From positions 1 through 54,062 of the forward strand of contig CAJXTJ010000003.1 in NCBI GenBank assembly GCA_913061165.1: a stretch of DNA of 54,062 nucleotides, read 5' to 3'. Source of the stretch: an uncultured Polaribacter sp. (GTDB taxonomy: Bacteria > Bacteroidota > Bacteroidia > Flavobacteriales > Flavobacteriaceae). The notes below the pieces were generated by a model. The model did not search any database. It saw only the letters and a program-made list of their open reading frames with translations, and was not told the DNA's origin. Positions 27,396 to 36,230 of the stretch are shown one piece after another. The translations under genes and the position numbers were made by a program. Numbering within the stretch: the first letter of the stretch is position 1; each line of letters begins with the position of its first letter.

Positions 27396-27884
27396 TTATT
27401 TCTTATTCATAGAAGGAAAAGGAATCGATTGTACTTTCTTTATATTTTCAATCTTAAAATACAGTGTTTTATTCTCTTTTTTATAGCTAAGAATAGCCTC
27501 ATTTTCTTTTAATTGAAAAGGAAATTCTTCTAAGATAGGTAGTGTATTTCCTGTTTCTTTTATGATATCTGCGTCTAAAATTAGATTTCTATGCTTTCTT
27601 TTTGAAGTCGAGAAATGAGCAATAATTTGGGTAAACTTATCAATTTTAGAAACTTCTACCTGGGTTCTTTTCCCTTGAAAATATAAAGCAACAAAAATAA
27701 CTTCTTGCGCATCTTCTAGGTGAATCTCTACCTTTGTTCCGCTAACTCCTGGTTGCCCGCCAACCCACTTATTATAAAATGCTTTTTCTACTTTAAGTAT
27801 TGGGTTTTTCATTAAAGTACTACCTCCACATTGTGAAAAACTAAGCAATATGACTAAAATGGATACAGTTTTTATAATTTTCAT
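27396..27884 (-). CDS. Small lipoprotein, function unknown
   Basis: A 162-residue putative lipoprotein: signal sequence MKIIKTVSILVILLSFSQCGG with a lipobox-like SFSQC (Cys19). The mature part is beta-rich (KVEIHLEDAQEVIFVALYFQGK; EAILSYKKENKTLYFKIENI). I do not recognise a family. It is flanked by two perfect palindromes, one on each side, and lies between another lipoprotein gene and ssb, all on the minus strand. Confidence 0.7.
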   Translation of the reverse strand: MKIIKTVSILVILLSFSQCGGSTLMKNPILKVEKAFYNKWVGGQPGVSGTKVEIHLEDAQEVIFVALYFQGKRTQVEVSKIDKFTQIIAHFSTSKRKHRNLILDADIIKETGNTLPILEEFPFQLKENEAILSYKKENKTLYFKIENIKKVQSIPFPSMNKK

Positions 27885-27930
27885 ATTATTGTATTTCTTT
27901 ATATCGTTTCAAATTTTATGCCAAGATAAA

Positions 27931-27960
27931 ATATAATCCGTTTCGCGAAACGGATTATAT
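27931..27960 (-). terminator. 30-base perfect palindrome downstream of ssb
   Basis: Two 15-base arms (ATATAATCCGTTTCG and its complement) with no loop. It lies 22 bases after the ssb stop and 47 bases before the next start on the minus strand. The T-rich stretch that follows on the minus strand (TATATTTTATC) makes a terminator likely, but the perfect symmetry could also be an operator. Confidence 0.6.
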
Positions 27961-27981
27961 AATTTCTAAATAAAAATAACT

Positions 27982-28320
27982 TTACTGCTTACTACCCATA
28001 AGTAACAATTCATTTGCTAAAATCTCTGTAACATATCTTTTTTCACCTTCTTTAGTATCATAAGACCTATTGGTTAATTTACCTTCTATTGCTATTTCCT
28101 GTCCTTTATTTACATAGTTTTCTACTACATTTACAAGACCCCCTTTTATGACAATGTTATGCCAATAAGCACGTTCTATTTTGTTTCCTTCTTTGTCTTT
28201 GTAACTGTCATCTGTTGCCATAGAAAATTTTGCCATTTTGTTACCATCTTTAAAGGTTACTATTTCTGGCTCTTGACCCAATCTACCAATTAACTGTACT
28301 TTGTTTCTTAACGTATTCAT
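27982..28320 (-). CDS. ssb: Short single-stranded DNA-binding protein
   Basis: OB-fold SSB of 112 residues (NTLRNKVQLIGRLGQEPEI; AYWHNIVIKGGLVNVVENYV; KGQEIAIEGKLTNRSYD). The fold is complete, but the protein ends at LLLMGSKQ right after the OB domain. The disordered linker and acidic C-terminal tip that normally recruit repair and replication proteins are absent. Bacteroidota often carry such short paralogs beside a full-length SSB. This one is therefore probably not the main replication SSB. It is divergent from a zinc-ribbon gene, with an inverted repeat between. Confidence 0.92.
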   Translation of the reverse strand: MNTLRNKVQLIGRLGQEPEIVTFKDGNKMAKFSMATDDSYKDKEGNKIERAYWHNIVIKGGLVNVVENYVNKGQEIAIEGKLTNRSYDTKEGEKRYVTEILANELLLMGSKQ

Positions 28321-28430
28321 AAGATAAGTTTTTTAAACACTTTTATTTTAAGTGTGCGTTTATAATTAATTTTTGTCAATTCGTTTGACACTGCAAAATT
28401 GCGACACCTTTCTAATTTTATTCGGTTATA

Positions 28431-28458
28431 AAACAATTACTTTCGGTTGTAATTGTTT
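28431..28458. promoter_or_regulatory. Inverted repeat between divergent ssb and zinc-ribbon genes
   Basis: Ten-base arms AAACAATTAC (28431-28440) and GTAATTGTTT (28449-28458) around an 8-base centre. A second, smaller repeat, TGTCAA/TTGACA, lies at 28374-28390. Position in a divergent gap suggests operator sites; no regulator is known from this window. Confidence 0.45.
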
Positions 28459-28499
28459 GTAGTCGTTTGTAAACAGATAAATTATTGTATATTTACTAC

Positions 28500-28853
28500 A
28501 TGGAAAATAGAGCGTGTTTAGAATGCAAAGCCCCTTTAAAAGGCAGAGTAGATAAAAAATTCTGTTCAGATTATTGTAGAAATGCACACAATAACAGCGT
28601 AAATAAAGACAGTAAAAACCTTATTAGAAACATTAACAATCGGCTTAGAAAAAATTATAAAATTTTATCTGAATTAAATGTTTCTGGCAAAACAAAAGTA
28701 ACAAGGACTAAATTATATGACAATGGTTTCGATTTTCAGTTCTTTACTTCGGTCTATAAAACCAAAACAGGAAATACTTATTTGTATGTATACAATGAAG
28801 GATATTTAGCTTTAGAAAACGATACTTTTTTACTGATTCGGAAAGAGCGGTAA
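28500..28853 (+). CDS. Small zinc-ribbon protein (DUF2116-like)
   Basis: A 117-residue protein from ATG at 28500 (the frame stays open to a TTG five codons earlier). An N-terminal zinc ribbon has four cysteines: CLEC (Cys6, Cys9) and CSDYC near residues 22-26. This resembles the DUF2116 type found in small DNA- or RNA-associated proteins. The remainder is basic and then beta-rich (RNINNRLRKNYKILSEL; NTYLYVYNEGYLAL). It is divergent from ssb. The function is unknown; nucleic-acid binding is inferred from charge and the zinc ribbon. Confidence 0.75.
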   Translation: MENRACLECKAPLKGRVDKKFCSDYCRNAHNNSVNKDSKNLIRNINNRLRKNYKILSELNVSGKTKVTRTKLYDNGFDFQFFTSVYKTKTGNTYLYVYNEGYLALENDTFLLIRKER

Positions 28854-28894
28854 GAAGCTTAAAAAAAAGTGCATCGGTATTAGAAAGAAAGTAC

Positions 28895-29362
28895 TTACTT
28901 CCAGCTATTCCCTTTCATTTTTAGCGCCGCTTTTAAAATATCTTTTTGACTAATTTGCCCGATGAGTTTTCCGTTTTCTACAATTGGAAACCGCCTTCTT
29001 TTAGAGCTGATAAATTTAGTTGCTGCATCAAAAATATTCATGTTTTTATCAATAGTTTCCACTTCTGAAACCATATTCTTTTCAACTGTATTCGTGCTAT
29101 CCATGGGCATGTTATAATACATACTATCGGAAATATGTTTAATACAATCTCCTTCAGAAATAATACCAATTAATTCATTTTTATCGTTTACAACAGGTCC
29201 CCCAGAAATTTTATGAGCAATTAACTGCCCTATAACATGCTCTAAAGAATCTTCCGCTTTAAAAGTAATTAGATTGGTAGTCATGTAATCTGAAACTAAA
29301 ATCTGCGCGCCAATCTTTCCCTGATTGGTTTCTCTTTTGCCTTGAAAGCTTTTAATTCCCAT
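28895..29362 (-). CDS. CBS-pair protein
   Basis: A stand-alone tandem-CBS protein of 155 residues, two CBS motifs at about 24-80 (VSDYMTTNLITFKAEDSLEHV; GISEGDCIKHI) and 92-150 (VEKNMVSEVETIDKNMNIFDA; GQISQKDILKAAL). CBS pairs bind adenine nucleotides and usually regulate a partner enzyme or channel; the partner is not obvious here. It is cytoplasmic with a start ATG at 29362 and divergent from the M28 peptidase gene. Confidence 0.9.
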   Translation of the reverse strand: MGIKSFQGKRETNQGKIGAQILVSDYMTTNLITFKAEDSLEHVIGQLIAHKISGGPVVNDKNELIGIISEGDCIKHISDSMYYNMPMDSTNTVEKNMVSEVETIDKNMNIFDAATKFISSKRRRFPIVENGKLIGQISQKDILKAALKMKGNSWK

Positions 29363-29455
29363 AATAGTGTTGTTTAGTTTTTACTAAATTTAGGGAATTT
29401 TATTTTAAAGTAAAAGTTTTTTTTATTTCCTACATTTATACAAATAAATTTTTAA

Positions 29456-31753
29456 ATGAAAAAATTCTCTACCATTGTTTCGGTACTCATAATATTGGGG
29501 GTTATTTATTGGAGTTTTGCTAATTTAAAACCATCAATAAATACTTCTAAAAGTAATTCAGAAACCGAGTTTTCTCTAGAAAATGCTCTTAACCATTTAA
29601 AGAAAATAACGAAAGAGCCCCATTATGTTGGCTCTAACGAGCACAAGAACGTTCAAAACTATATTGTTTCAGAATTGCAAAAAATGGGTTTTGAAACTGA
29701 AATTCAAACACAAACGGCCATCAATAAAAAATGGTTTGCAGCCACTACAGCAGAAAATATCATCGCAAAATTAAAAGGAACTGGTTCAGAAAAAGCATTA
29801 CTGCTATTAACACATTACGATTCTAATCCTCATTCTTCTTTAGGTGCAAGTGACGCTGGCTCTGGAGTTGTTACAATTTTAGAAGGGTTAAGAGCTTTCT
29901 TAGCCAAAAATGAAACACCAAAAAACGATCTAATTATCCTAATTTCTGATGCTGAAGAACTAGGCTTATTGGGTGCTCAGGCATTTGTAGACAAGCATCC
30001 ATGGACAAAAGATATTGGCTTAGTTTTAAATTTTGAAGCGAGGGGAAGTGGCGGTCCTAGTTATATGCTCATGGAAACTAATGGGAAAAATAGTAAATTA
30101 CTCTCTGAGTTTTTAGCCGCCAAACCCAATTTTCCTGCTGCAAATTCTTTAATGTACTCTATTTACAAAAAATTGCCTAATGACACAGATTTGACGATCT
30201 TTAGGGAAGATGCAAATATTAACGGATTTAATTTCGCATTTATTGGAGATCATTTTGATTACCATACTGCGCAAGATTCTTATGAGCGTTTAGACAAAGA
30301 ATCGCTTTTACACCAAGCAGATTATTTTACTAGCTCTCTAAATTATTTTTCAAATTCAGATTTAACAAACCTAACTTCAGAAGAAGACTTTGTGTTCGTA
30401 AACTTCCCAATCATTAAATTAGCAACATACCCTTTCTCTTGGGTACCTCCAATGATTATTCTTTGCACTGCTCTTTTTCTAATCTTATTATTTTTTGGTT
30501 TTTCTTTAAATAAAATAGACATTAAAGGTGCGCTTAAGGGTTTTATTCCTTTTGTAGTCTCCTTAGTTTTATGTGGTGGAATTTCTTATGGATTGTGGGA
30601 AATACTTTTAATTATTCATCCGCATTACAATGACATGTTACATGGTTTTACCTATAACGGTTATCAATATATAATTGCTTTTGTATTCTTAAATTTATGG
30701 TTCCTTTTTACGATTTATAAACGCACTTCAAAAGAAGAAAAACCAACCAATTTATTAGTTGCTCCTCTTTGCTTCTGGTTGCTACTTAATTTTATAATTA
30801 GCAGTTCTTTAAAAGGTGCTGGTTTTTTTATAATCCCGGTTATTAGTGCGCTACTAATTTTAGCTATTGCTATTTTCTTGAACTTAAAAGACAGCGTTAA
30901 ACGCGTTTTATTTACACTATTATCAATACCAACAATCTATATATTTGCTCCAATGATAAAAATGTTTCCTGTTGGCTTGGGGTTAAAGATACTCTTTGTA
31001 AGTGGTGTTTTTATAGTATTGGTTTTTGGATTGATGATCCTCTCCTTTCATCAAAAAAAGTCTTTTTGGACGCAAAAATGGACCGGCTTTTTAGCCCTTC
31101 TCTTTTTTGGTATTGCAACCTATAATAGCGGCTTTTCTGTTGATAATAAAAAACCGAACAGCCTTGTTTATATTGAGAATTATGATGCCAAAACTGCTTA
31201 TTTTGGTACTTATAATTCTACTTTGGATCCCTATACAAAACAAGTCTTTAAAGGAGAGTTTACAGAAGGTGGAATTGAAAATGCAGAAACAAAAAGCAAG
31301 TACAACACACGTTTTAAGTATGCTAAAAAAACGACTTATAAAGCAATTTCATCTTCAGAAATTAGAACAGAACTAGACACTCTAATTGGTAAAAAACGTT
31401 TTCTAGAATTGACAATTACTCCAAAAAGAAAAATAAATAAACTAGAATTTTTAACTAAAAGTAAGTTAACTTTATACCAGTTTAAAGTAAACGATGTACT
31501 CGTAAACCAAGGCAAGAAACACAGTTTAAAAAGCGGTACTTTTTTAGTGTATCATTTAGGTAATAATGACAAAGAAGTAACACTTTCTTTCTCTGTGAAC
31601 GTAGGTCAAATTTTAGACCTTACCTTAAATGAGATTTCTTATGATTTACTAACCAATAAAAACTTTAACCTAAAACCAAGAACAGAAGATATGATGCCGA
31701 TGCCTTTTGTAACAAATGATGCCATTATTATAAGCAAACAATTAGATTTTTAA
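29456..31753 (+). CDS. M28-family peptidase with multi-span membrane domain
   Basis: Zinc peptidase of 765 residues resembling the eukaryotic vacuolar/ER proteases PFF1 and ERMP1. An N-terminal membrane anchor (residues 5-23) is followed by an M28 catalytic domain at about 40-300: His120 in LLTHYDSN, Asp133 in ASDAGSG, catalytic/ligand Glu167-Glu168 in SDAEELG, Glu194 in LNFEARG and His270 in FDYHTAQDS. About eight membrane spans occupy 325-555, then a C-terminal soluble beta domain. The catalytic domain probably faces the periplasm. A strong two-way terminator separates it from pyk. Confidence 0.92.
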   Translation: MKKFSTIVSVLIILGVIYWSFANLKPSINTSKSNSETEFSLENALNHLKKITKEPHYVGSNEHKNVQNYIVSELQKMGFETEIQTQTAINKKWFAATTAENIIAKLKGTGSEKALLLLTHYDSNPHSSLGASDAGSGVVTILEGLRAFLAKNETPKNDLIILISDAEELGLLGAQAFVDKHPWTKDIGLVLNFEARGSGGPSYMLMETNGKNSKLLSEFLAAKPNFPAANSLMYSIYKKLPNDTDLTIFREDANINGFNFAFIGDHFDYHTAQDSYERLDKESLLHQADYFTSSLNYFSNSDLTNLTSEEDFVFVNFPIIKLATYPFSWVPPMIILCTALFLILLFFGFSLNKIDIKGALKGFIPFVVSLVLCGGISYGLWEILLIIHPHYNDMLHGFTYNGYQYIIAFVFLNLWFLFTIYKRTSKEEKPTNLLVAPLCFWLLLNFIISSSLKGAGFFIIPVISALLILAIAIFLNLKDSVKRVLFTLLSIPTIYIFAPMIKMFPVGLGLKILFVSGVFIVLVFGLMILSFHQKKSFWTQKWTGFLALLFFGIATYNSGFSVDNKKPNSLVYIENYDAKTAYFGTYNSTLDPYTKQVFKGEFTEGGIENAETKSKYNTRFKYAKKTTYKAISSSEIRTELDTLIGKKRFLELTITPKRKINKLEFLTKSKLTLYQFKVNDVLVNQGKKHSLKSGTFLVYHLGNNDKEVTLSFSVNVGQILDLTLNEISYDLLTNKNFNLKPRTEDMMPMPFVTNDAIIISKQLDF

Positions 31754-31770
31754 AAGATACTTCATAAAAA

Positions 31771-31801
31771 AAGCATCTTGAAAAATCAAGATGCTTTTTT
31801 T
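31771..31801. terminator. Two-way intrinsic terminator between M28 peptidase and pyk
   Basis: Arms AAGCATCTTGA (31771-31781) and TCAAGATGCTT (31786-31796) with an AAAA loop, flanked by an A-run on the left and a T-run on the right, between convergent genes. Confidence 0.93.
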
Positions 31802-31820
31802 ATGAATGTTAAATAGTGTT

Positions 31821-33248
31821 TTAGTCTATTTCAGAAACTCTTAGTGTATTTACCATACCTTTTGCTTCCACTGGCATCGAGGTAAGATTAATCATCAAGT
31901 CACCTGTTTTTACAAATCCTTTCTCTTTAGAAATTTTATTAATATCTACAACAGTATCATCTGTACTTAAATTTTTGTCGTAGTAAAAAGCTTTTACACC
32001 CCAAAGTAGATTAAGTTTCCCTAAAATTCTTTTTTCTGAAGAAAATGCTAATATTTTAGATTGTGGTCTCCAAGCAGATATTTGAAAAGCAGTGTACCCA
32101 CTATTCGTTAAAGTAGAAATAGCAGTTGCTTCTATATCATTTGCCATTGAAGCAGCATGATGACAAATAGATTTTGTTATAAACCTATCTGTTCTAATAT
32201 GCGGTGCTTCCTGCGGTACTTTAATCATTTTAGAATTTTCTACTGCATTAATGATTTCTGTCATTTTTTGAATTACTCTTATTGGATGTTTTCCAACAGA
32301 AGTTTCTCCAGAAAGCATTACTGCATCTGCACCATCCATAATAGAGTTTGCAACATCATTTACCTCTGCTCTTGTAGGAACAGCGTTGTCAATCATTGTT
32401 TCCATCATTTGCGTTGCAATAATTACAGGAATTCTTGCTCTTTTTGCACGTCTTACTAATTTCTTCTGAATTAACGGTACATCTTGCATTGGAATTTCTA
32501 CTCCTAAATCTCCACGAGCAACCATTAAACCATCACAATAAGGAATTAAAGAATCTATATTTGCTACTGCTTCTGGCTTTTCAATTTTTGCAATTACAGG
32601 CACTCTATAATCAGAATGCTCATCTATTAAATCGCGTAACATTCTTAAATCTTCTGGCGTTCTTACAAAAGATAATGCCATCCAATCTACATTTAAACCC
32701 AATGCAAATATTGCATCTTCCTTATCTTTTTCAGTTAAAGCTGGCAAAGAAATGGCTGTATTTGGTAAGTTTACTCCTTTTTTAGAATTTAAAGGTCCAC
32801 CAACAATTACATTTACTACTACTTCTTTGTCTTTATCTGTAGAAACTACCTCAAATAGTAATTTCCCATCATCCACCATAATTTGCTCACCAACTTTTAC
32901 GTCTTTTGGAAAACGTTGGTAGGTCATAAATGCTTTTTCTTTAGTACCGATACACTTTTCTGTTGTAAACGTAAATGAAGCACCATCTTCTAAAATTACA
33001 CCATCTTCCATAACGCCAACACGTAATTTAGGACCTTGTAAATCTGCTAAAATGGCAACATTAAAACCATTTTCTTCATTAATTTCTCTAATGGTTTTTA
33101 CCGTCTTTCTTACGTTATCATAATCTGCATGCGAAAAGTTAATTCTAAAAACGTTTACGCCCTCTATGGCTAAATTTGTTAAAATTTCTTTAGAATCTGT
33201 TGCTGGCCCAAGGGTAGCAACTATTTTTGTTTTTTTATAATCTGTCAT
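31821..33248 (-). CDS. pyk: Pyruvate kinase
   Basis: Glycolytic enzyme converting phosphoenolpyruvate and ADP to pyruvate and ATP, 475 residues. Signature segments are all present: TKIVATLGPATDS at the N-terminus, FRINFSHADY, ADLQGPKLRVG, the active-site PVIAKIEKPEAV with VARGDLGVEIP, and MDGADAVMLSGETSVG. The C-terminal allosteric domain is complete (TNSGYTAFQISAWRP). It starts one base after the stop of the IPExxxVDY gene and ends in a strong terminator, as the last gene of the acpP operon. Confidence 0.98.
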   Translation of the reverse strand: MTDYKKTKIVATLGPATDSKEILTNLAIEGVNVFRINFSHADYDNVRKTVKTIREINEENGFNVAILADLQGPKLRVGVMEDGVILEDGASFTFTTEKCIGTKEKAFMTYQRFPKDVKVGEQIMVDDGKLLFEVVSTDKDKEVVVNVIVGGPLNSKKGVNLPNTAISLPALTEKDKEDAIFALGLNVDWMALSFVRTPEDLRMLRDLIDEHSDYRVPVIAKIEKPEAVANIDSLIPYCDGLMVARGDLGVEIPMQDVPLIQKKLVRRAKRARIPVIIATQMMETMIDNAVPTRAEVNDVANSIMDGADAVMLSGETSVGKHPIRVIQKMTEIINAVENSKMIKVPQEAPHIRTDRFITKSICHHAASMANDIEATAISTLTNSGYTAFQISAWRPQSKILAFSSEKRILGKLNLLWGVKAFYYDKNLSTDDTVVDINKISKEKGFVKTGDLMINLTSMPVEAKGMVNTLRVSEID

Positions 33249-33249
33249 A

Positions 33250-33720
33250 TTAAAATATTAAAAAGTCTTTAGACTTTAGGGTGTTTTTATCTATTGAATA
33301 GGAGGTTATAATCTGCTCAATATTTTTAATTTTATTTACTGCATTTGCTAAAAACTCAAAACTTATTTCGCCAGAAATTTTAATAAAAAAATCTACTTTT
33401 TTCTTTTCTGGTATTAGATATGTTTTTGTTTCAGTTGTTAACAGCAATTCGTTTGATTCTGTTTGATTTTCTCTTTTAAAACTATTGGCTATTAAAAACC
33501 AATCAAAGTCGTACTTTTTACTTGAGAAATTATAGATAGAGAATGATGCTCTTTTTTTATTGCTTTCAAACTCTAAATTTTTTTGAGATTTAGAAAAATG
33601 CGTGTTTAAATTTTTGTTTAGTAAATAGGCTAATTTATAGTCTTCTAAAGCTGTGTGAATGCCTATTAAAGAATATTCTTCTTCACAAAAATCTCCTAAA
33701 CCTAAAGCATGAATTTGCAT
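33250..33720 (-). CDS. IPExxxVDY-family protein
   Basis: A 156-residue Bacteroidota-specific protein named for a motif seen here as IPEKKKVDF (residues about 106-114), with Phe in place of the final Tyr. No signal peptide or enzymatic motif is visible, and the biochemical role is unknown. Family members sit between rnc and pyk, exactly as here, with a one-base gap to pyk and about 101 bases after rnc. Identification rests on motif, size and position. Confidence 0.85.
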   Translation of the reverse strand: MQIHALGLGDFCEEEYSLIGIHTALEDYKLAYLLNKNLNTHFSKSQKNLEFESNKKRASFSIYNFSSKKYDFDWFLIANSFKRENQTESNELLLTTETKTYLIPEKKKVDFFIKISGEISFEFLANAVNKIKNIEQIITSYSIDKNTLKSKDFLIF

Positions 33721-33821
33721 ACATTCTAAATTTATTCTAAATGATCAATCTTGCTAAATTACTAATAGTTTATGGTTTGTTAGCGAGTATGCTAAGTTAT
33801 ATTCACGAAAACGTTATCGCT

Positions 33822-34559
33822 TTAATCTAAAGAAATCTCATTTTGAAAAGCAAAATATACTCTTTTTGAAGCCTGTTCTTCTGCTTTTTTCTTAGAAGTA
33901 GCTCTTCCTTTGGCAATTTGCTCACCATCAATGCTTATTTTAACACTAAAGTGTTTTACAGGGTCGTTACCAGAATCTTCATACGTATCAAAACTATATT
34001 TCTTCTTTTGCTTCTGACACCATTCTATAATTAAACCTTTATAGCTTGTAATCTTCCCTTCTAGCTTCGCAATATCTACATACGGTACAATTACATTTTG
34101 ATGTATAAATTTCTGACAAGAATTATATCCTTTATCCGTAAAAATAGCACCAATTAAGGCTTCAAAAATATTACCATGAATATTATCACCAACGTTTGTT
34201 TGATCAATATTACTTTTTACAAACCGAATTAAGTTTAAGTCTTTTCCTAATTCATTTAAATGCTCTCTGCTTACAATTTTAGAGCGCATTTGAGTAAGAT
34301 ATCCTTCGGAACCTGAAGGAACTTTTTTGTACAAATAAGCCGCAATTACAGAACCTAGAATAGAATCTCCTAGAAACTCTAAACGTTCGTAATTAATAGG
34401 ATTCCCTTTTTTATCTGTCATTTGAACAGATCTATGGGTAAAAGCTTTCTTGTATTTATTTATTTTTCTTGGAGAAAAATTTAGTAGTTTTTTTAATTCG
34501 TTGTGCAATGCTACATCTTCTTTAGAATGTGATTGAACTATTTTACGAATAAAATTCAT
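33822..34559 (-). CDS. rnc: Ribonuclease III
   Basis: Double-stranded RNA endonuclease for rRNA and mRNA processing, 245 residues. The catalytic signature ERLEFLGDSILG is near residues 59-70 and the second acidic cluster is in GNIFEALIGAIF. A C-terminal dsRNA-binding domain occupies about 172-238 (LIEWCQKQKKKYSFDTYE; GRATSKKKAEEQASKR). It has an N-terminal extension (NELKKLLNFSPRKINKY) common in Bacteroidota. The start is 3 bases after the fabF stop. Confidence 0.97.
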   Translation of the reverse strand: MNFIRKIVQSHSKEDVALHNELKKLLNFSPRKINKYKKAFTHRSVQMTDKKGNPINYERLEFLGDSILGSVIAAYLYKKVPSGSEGYLTQMRSKIVSREHLNELGKDLNLIRFVKSNIDQTNVGDNIHGNIFEALIGAIFTDKGYNSCQKFIHQNVIVPYVDIAKLEGKITSYKGLIIEWCQKQKKKYSFDTYEDSGNDPVKHFSVKISIDGEQIAKGRATSKKKAEEQASKRVYFAFQNEISLD

Positions 34560-34562
34560 ATG

Positions 34563-35816
34563 TTATTCATCTATTTTCTTAAAAGCTACACATGCATTAT
34601 GACCTCCAAAACCAAAAGTATTACTCATAGCAACCTTAATTTCTCTCTTTTGAGGTTTGTTTAAGGTTAAGTTTAAATCTGGATTAATGTTCTCATCAAA
34701 ATTTTGATGATTAATTGTAGGTGGTACAGTACTGTGTTTCATTGCTAAAATTGCAGCAATAGACTCTATAGCACCAGCAGCACCTAATAAGTGGCCAGTC
34801 ATAGACTTCGTAGAGTTGATATTAATATTCTTAGCATGCGCTCCAAAAACAGCTGAAATTGCTTTCAGTTCTGCAACGTCTCCAAGCGGCGTAGAAGTAC
34901 CGTGTGTATTAATATGATCTACATCTTCTGGTTTGATACCAGAATTTTCTAAACAGTTTTTCATTACAGCAATTACCCCAATACCTTCTGGGTGTGGTGC
35001 TGTAATATGGTAAGCATCAGATGACATTCCGCCACCAATTACCTCTGCATAAATTTTTGCGCCTCTTGCTTTGGCGTATTCGTATTCTTCTAAAACAAGT
35101 GCTCCTGCACCTTCACCTAAAACAAAACCTTCTCTACTAGCATCAAATGGTCTTGAGGCAGTTTCTGGCGTTTCGTTTCTTGTTGACAAGGCTTGCATAG
35201 AACTAAATCCTCCAACTCCTGCAATTGTAATTGCAGCTTCACTACCTCCTGTTACAATTACATCACAATATCCTAAACGAATATAGTTTAATGCATCTAT
35301 CATCGCATTTGCAGAAGAAGCACACGCAGAAACAGTTGTGTAGTTAGGTCCCATAAATCCGTATTTTATAGAAATATGTCCTGGGGCAATATCTGCAATC
35401 ATTTTTGGAATAAAGAAAGGATTAAATTTTGGAGTCCCATCTCCTGCAGCGTAGTTTAAAACTTCATTTTGAAGCGTTTCTAAACCACCAATTCCTGCTC
35501 CCCAAATAACACCAACTCGCAACTTGTTAATCGTTTCTAAATCTAATCCAGAATCTACTATTGCTTCATCTGAAGCAACCATAGCATACTGGGTAAATTT
35601 ATCCATTTTACGAGCAGATTTTCTATCGATGAAATCTGTAGGATTAAAGTTTTTTACTTCACAAGCAAAACGAGTTTTGGACTTGGAAGCATCAAAGTGC
35701 GTAATAGGTGCAGCTCCGCTAACTCCGTTAACTAAAGCGTTCCAATATTCTTCAATATTATTTCCTATGGGCGTTAATGCTCCAAGTCCAGTTACTACAA
35801 CTCGTTTTAATTGCAT
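34563..35816 (-). CDS. fabF: 3-oxoacyl-ACP synthase II (housekeeping)
   Basis: Condensing enzyme for fatty-acid elongation with malonyl-ACP, 417 residues. The catalytic triad is intact: Cys in VSACASSANAM, His in NTHGTSTPLGD, and His in SMTGHLLGAAGAIES. N-terminal RRVVVTGLGALTPIG-type sequence (KRVVVTGLGALTPIG) and the GFVLGEGAGALVLEE segment are standard. It lies 7 bases after acpP and 3 before rnc, the common acpP-fabF-rnc order. A second, more divergent KAS II lies in the type III PKS cluster at 52109-53398. Confidence 0.97.
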   Translation of the reverse strand: MQLKRVVVTGLGALTPIGNNIEEYWNALVNGVSGAAPITHFDASKSKTRFACEVKNFNPTDFIDRKSARKMDKFTQYAMVASDEAIVDSGLDLETINKLRVGVIWGAGIGGLETLQNEVLNYAAGDGTPKFNPFFIPKMIADIAPGHISIKYGFMGPNYTTVSACASSANAMIDALNYIRLGYCDVIVTGGSEAAITIAGVGGFSSMQALSTRNETPETASRPFDASREGFVLGEGAGALVLEEYEYAKARGAKIYAEVIGGGMSSDAYHITAPHPEGIGVIAVMKNCLENSGIKPEDVDHINTHGTSTPLGDVAELKAISAVFGAHAKNININSTKSMTGHLLGAAGAIESIAAILAMKHSTVPPTINHQNFDENINPDLNLTLNKPQKREIKVAMSNTFGFGGHNACVAFKKIDE

Positions 35817-35823
35817 ATAAGTA

Positions 35824-36060
35824 TTACTTTTTTGCTGCTTCTATATAACTAACCGCTTGACCTACAGTTCCAATATTTTCTGCTTGATCATCTGGAATTT
35901 GAATATCAAATTCTTTTTCGAATTCCATAATTAACTCAACAGTATCTAAAGAATCTGCTCCTAAATCGTTTGTGAAGCTAGCTTCTGTTGTTACTTCATT
36001 ATCGTCTACGCCTAATTTGTCTACGATAATAGCTTTTACTCTTGATGAAATGTCTGACAT
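35824..36060 (-). CDS. acpP: Acyl carrier protein (housekeeping)
   Basis: ACP of 78 residues with the phosphopantetheine attachment serine Ser37 in [11 protein letters not shown] and the acidic helix II/III typical of AcpP ([15 protein letters not shown]). It is the first gene of the acpP-fabF-rnc-IPExxxVDY-pyk string, preceded by a -7 box 30 bases upstream. A second, divergent ACP gene lies in the PKS cluster. Confidence 0.98.
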   Translation of the reverse strand: MSDISSRVKAIIVDKLGVDDNEVTTEASFTNDLGADSLDTVELIMEFEKEFDIQIPDDQAENIGTVGQAVSYIEAAKK

Positions 36061-36090
36061 AATTTTTTAATTTTAAATTTTAAATCTTGG

Positions 36091-36098
36091 CAAAAATA
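36091..36098 (-). promoter_or_regulatory. acpP: -7 box for acpP
   Basis: On the minus strand TATTTTTG matches TAnnTTTG, 30 bases before the acpP ATG. No clear -33 element. Confidence 0.5.
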
Positions 36099-36230
36099 CA
36101 ATTCTTATTAATTATAACTAATATTTGTGCCTAAAATGATTACTAAAAGTAAATAAAATAATTTAATCTTTACTTAAAATAATCAGTTTGTTAATAATTA
36201 TCCCTTTTTTTGTACCTTAGATAAATAGGT

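Noticed and set aside
31107-31376. 89-codon plus-strand frame within the M28 peptidase gene
   Set aside because: Out-of-frame shadow of the real gene.
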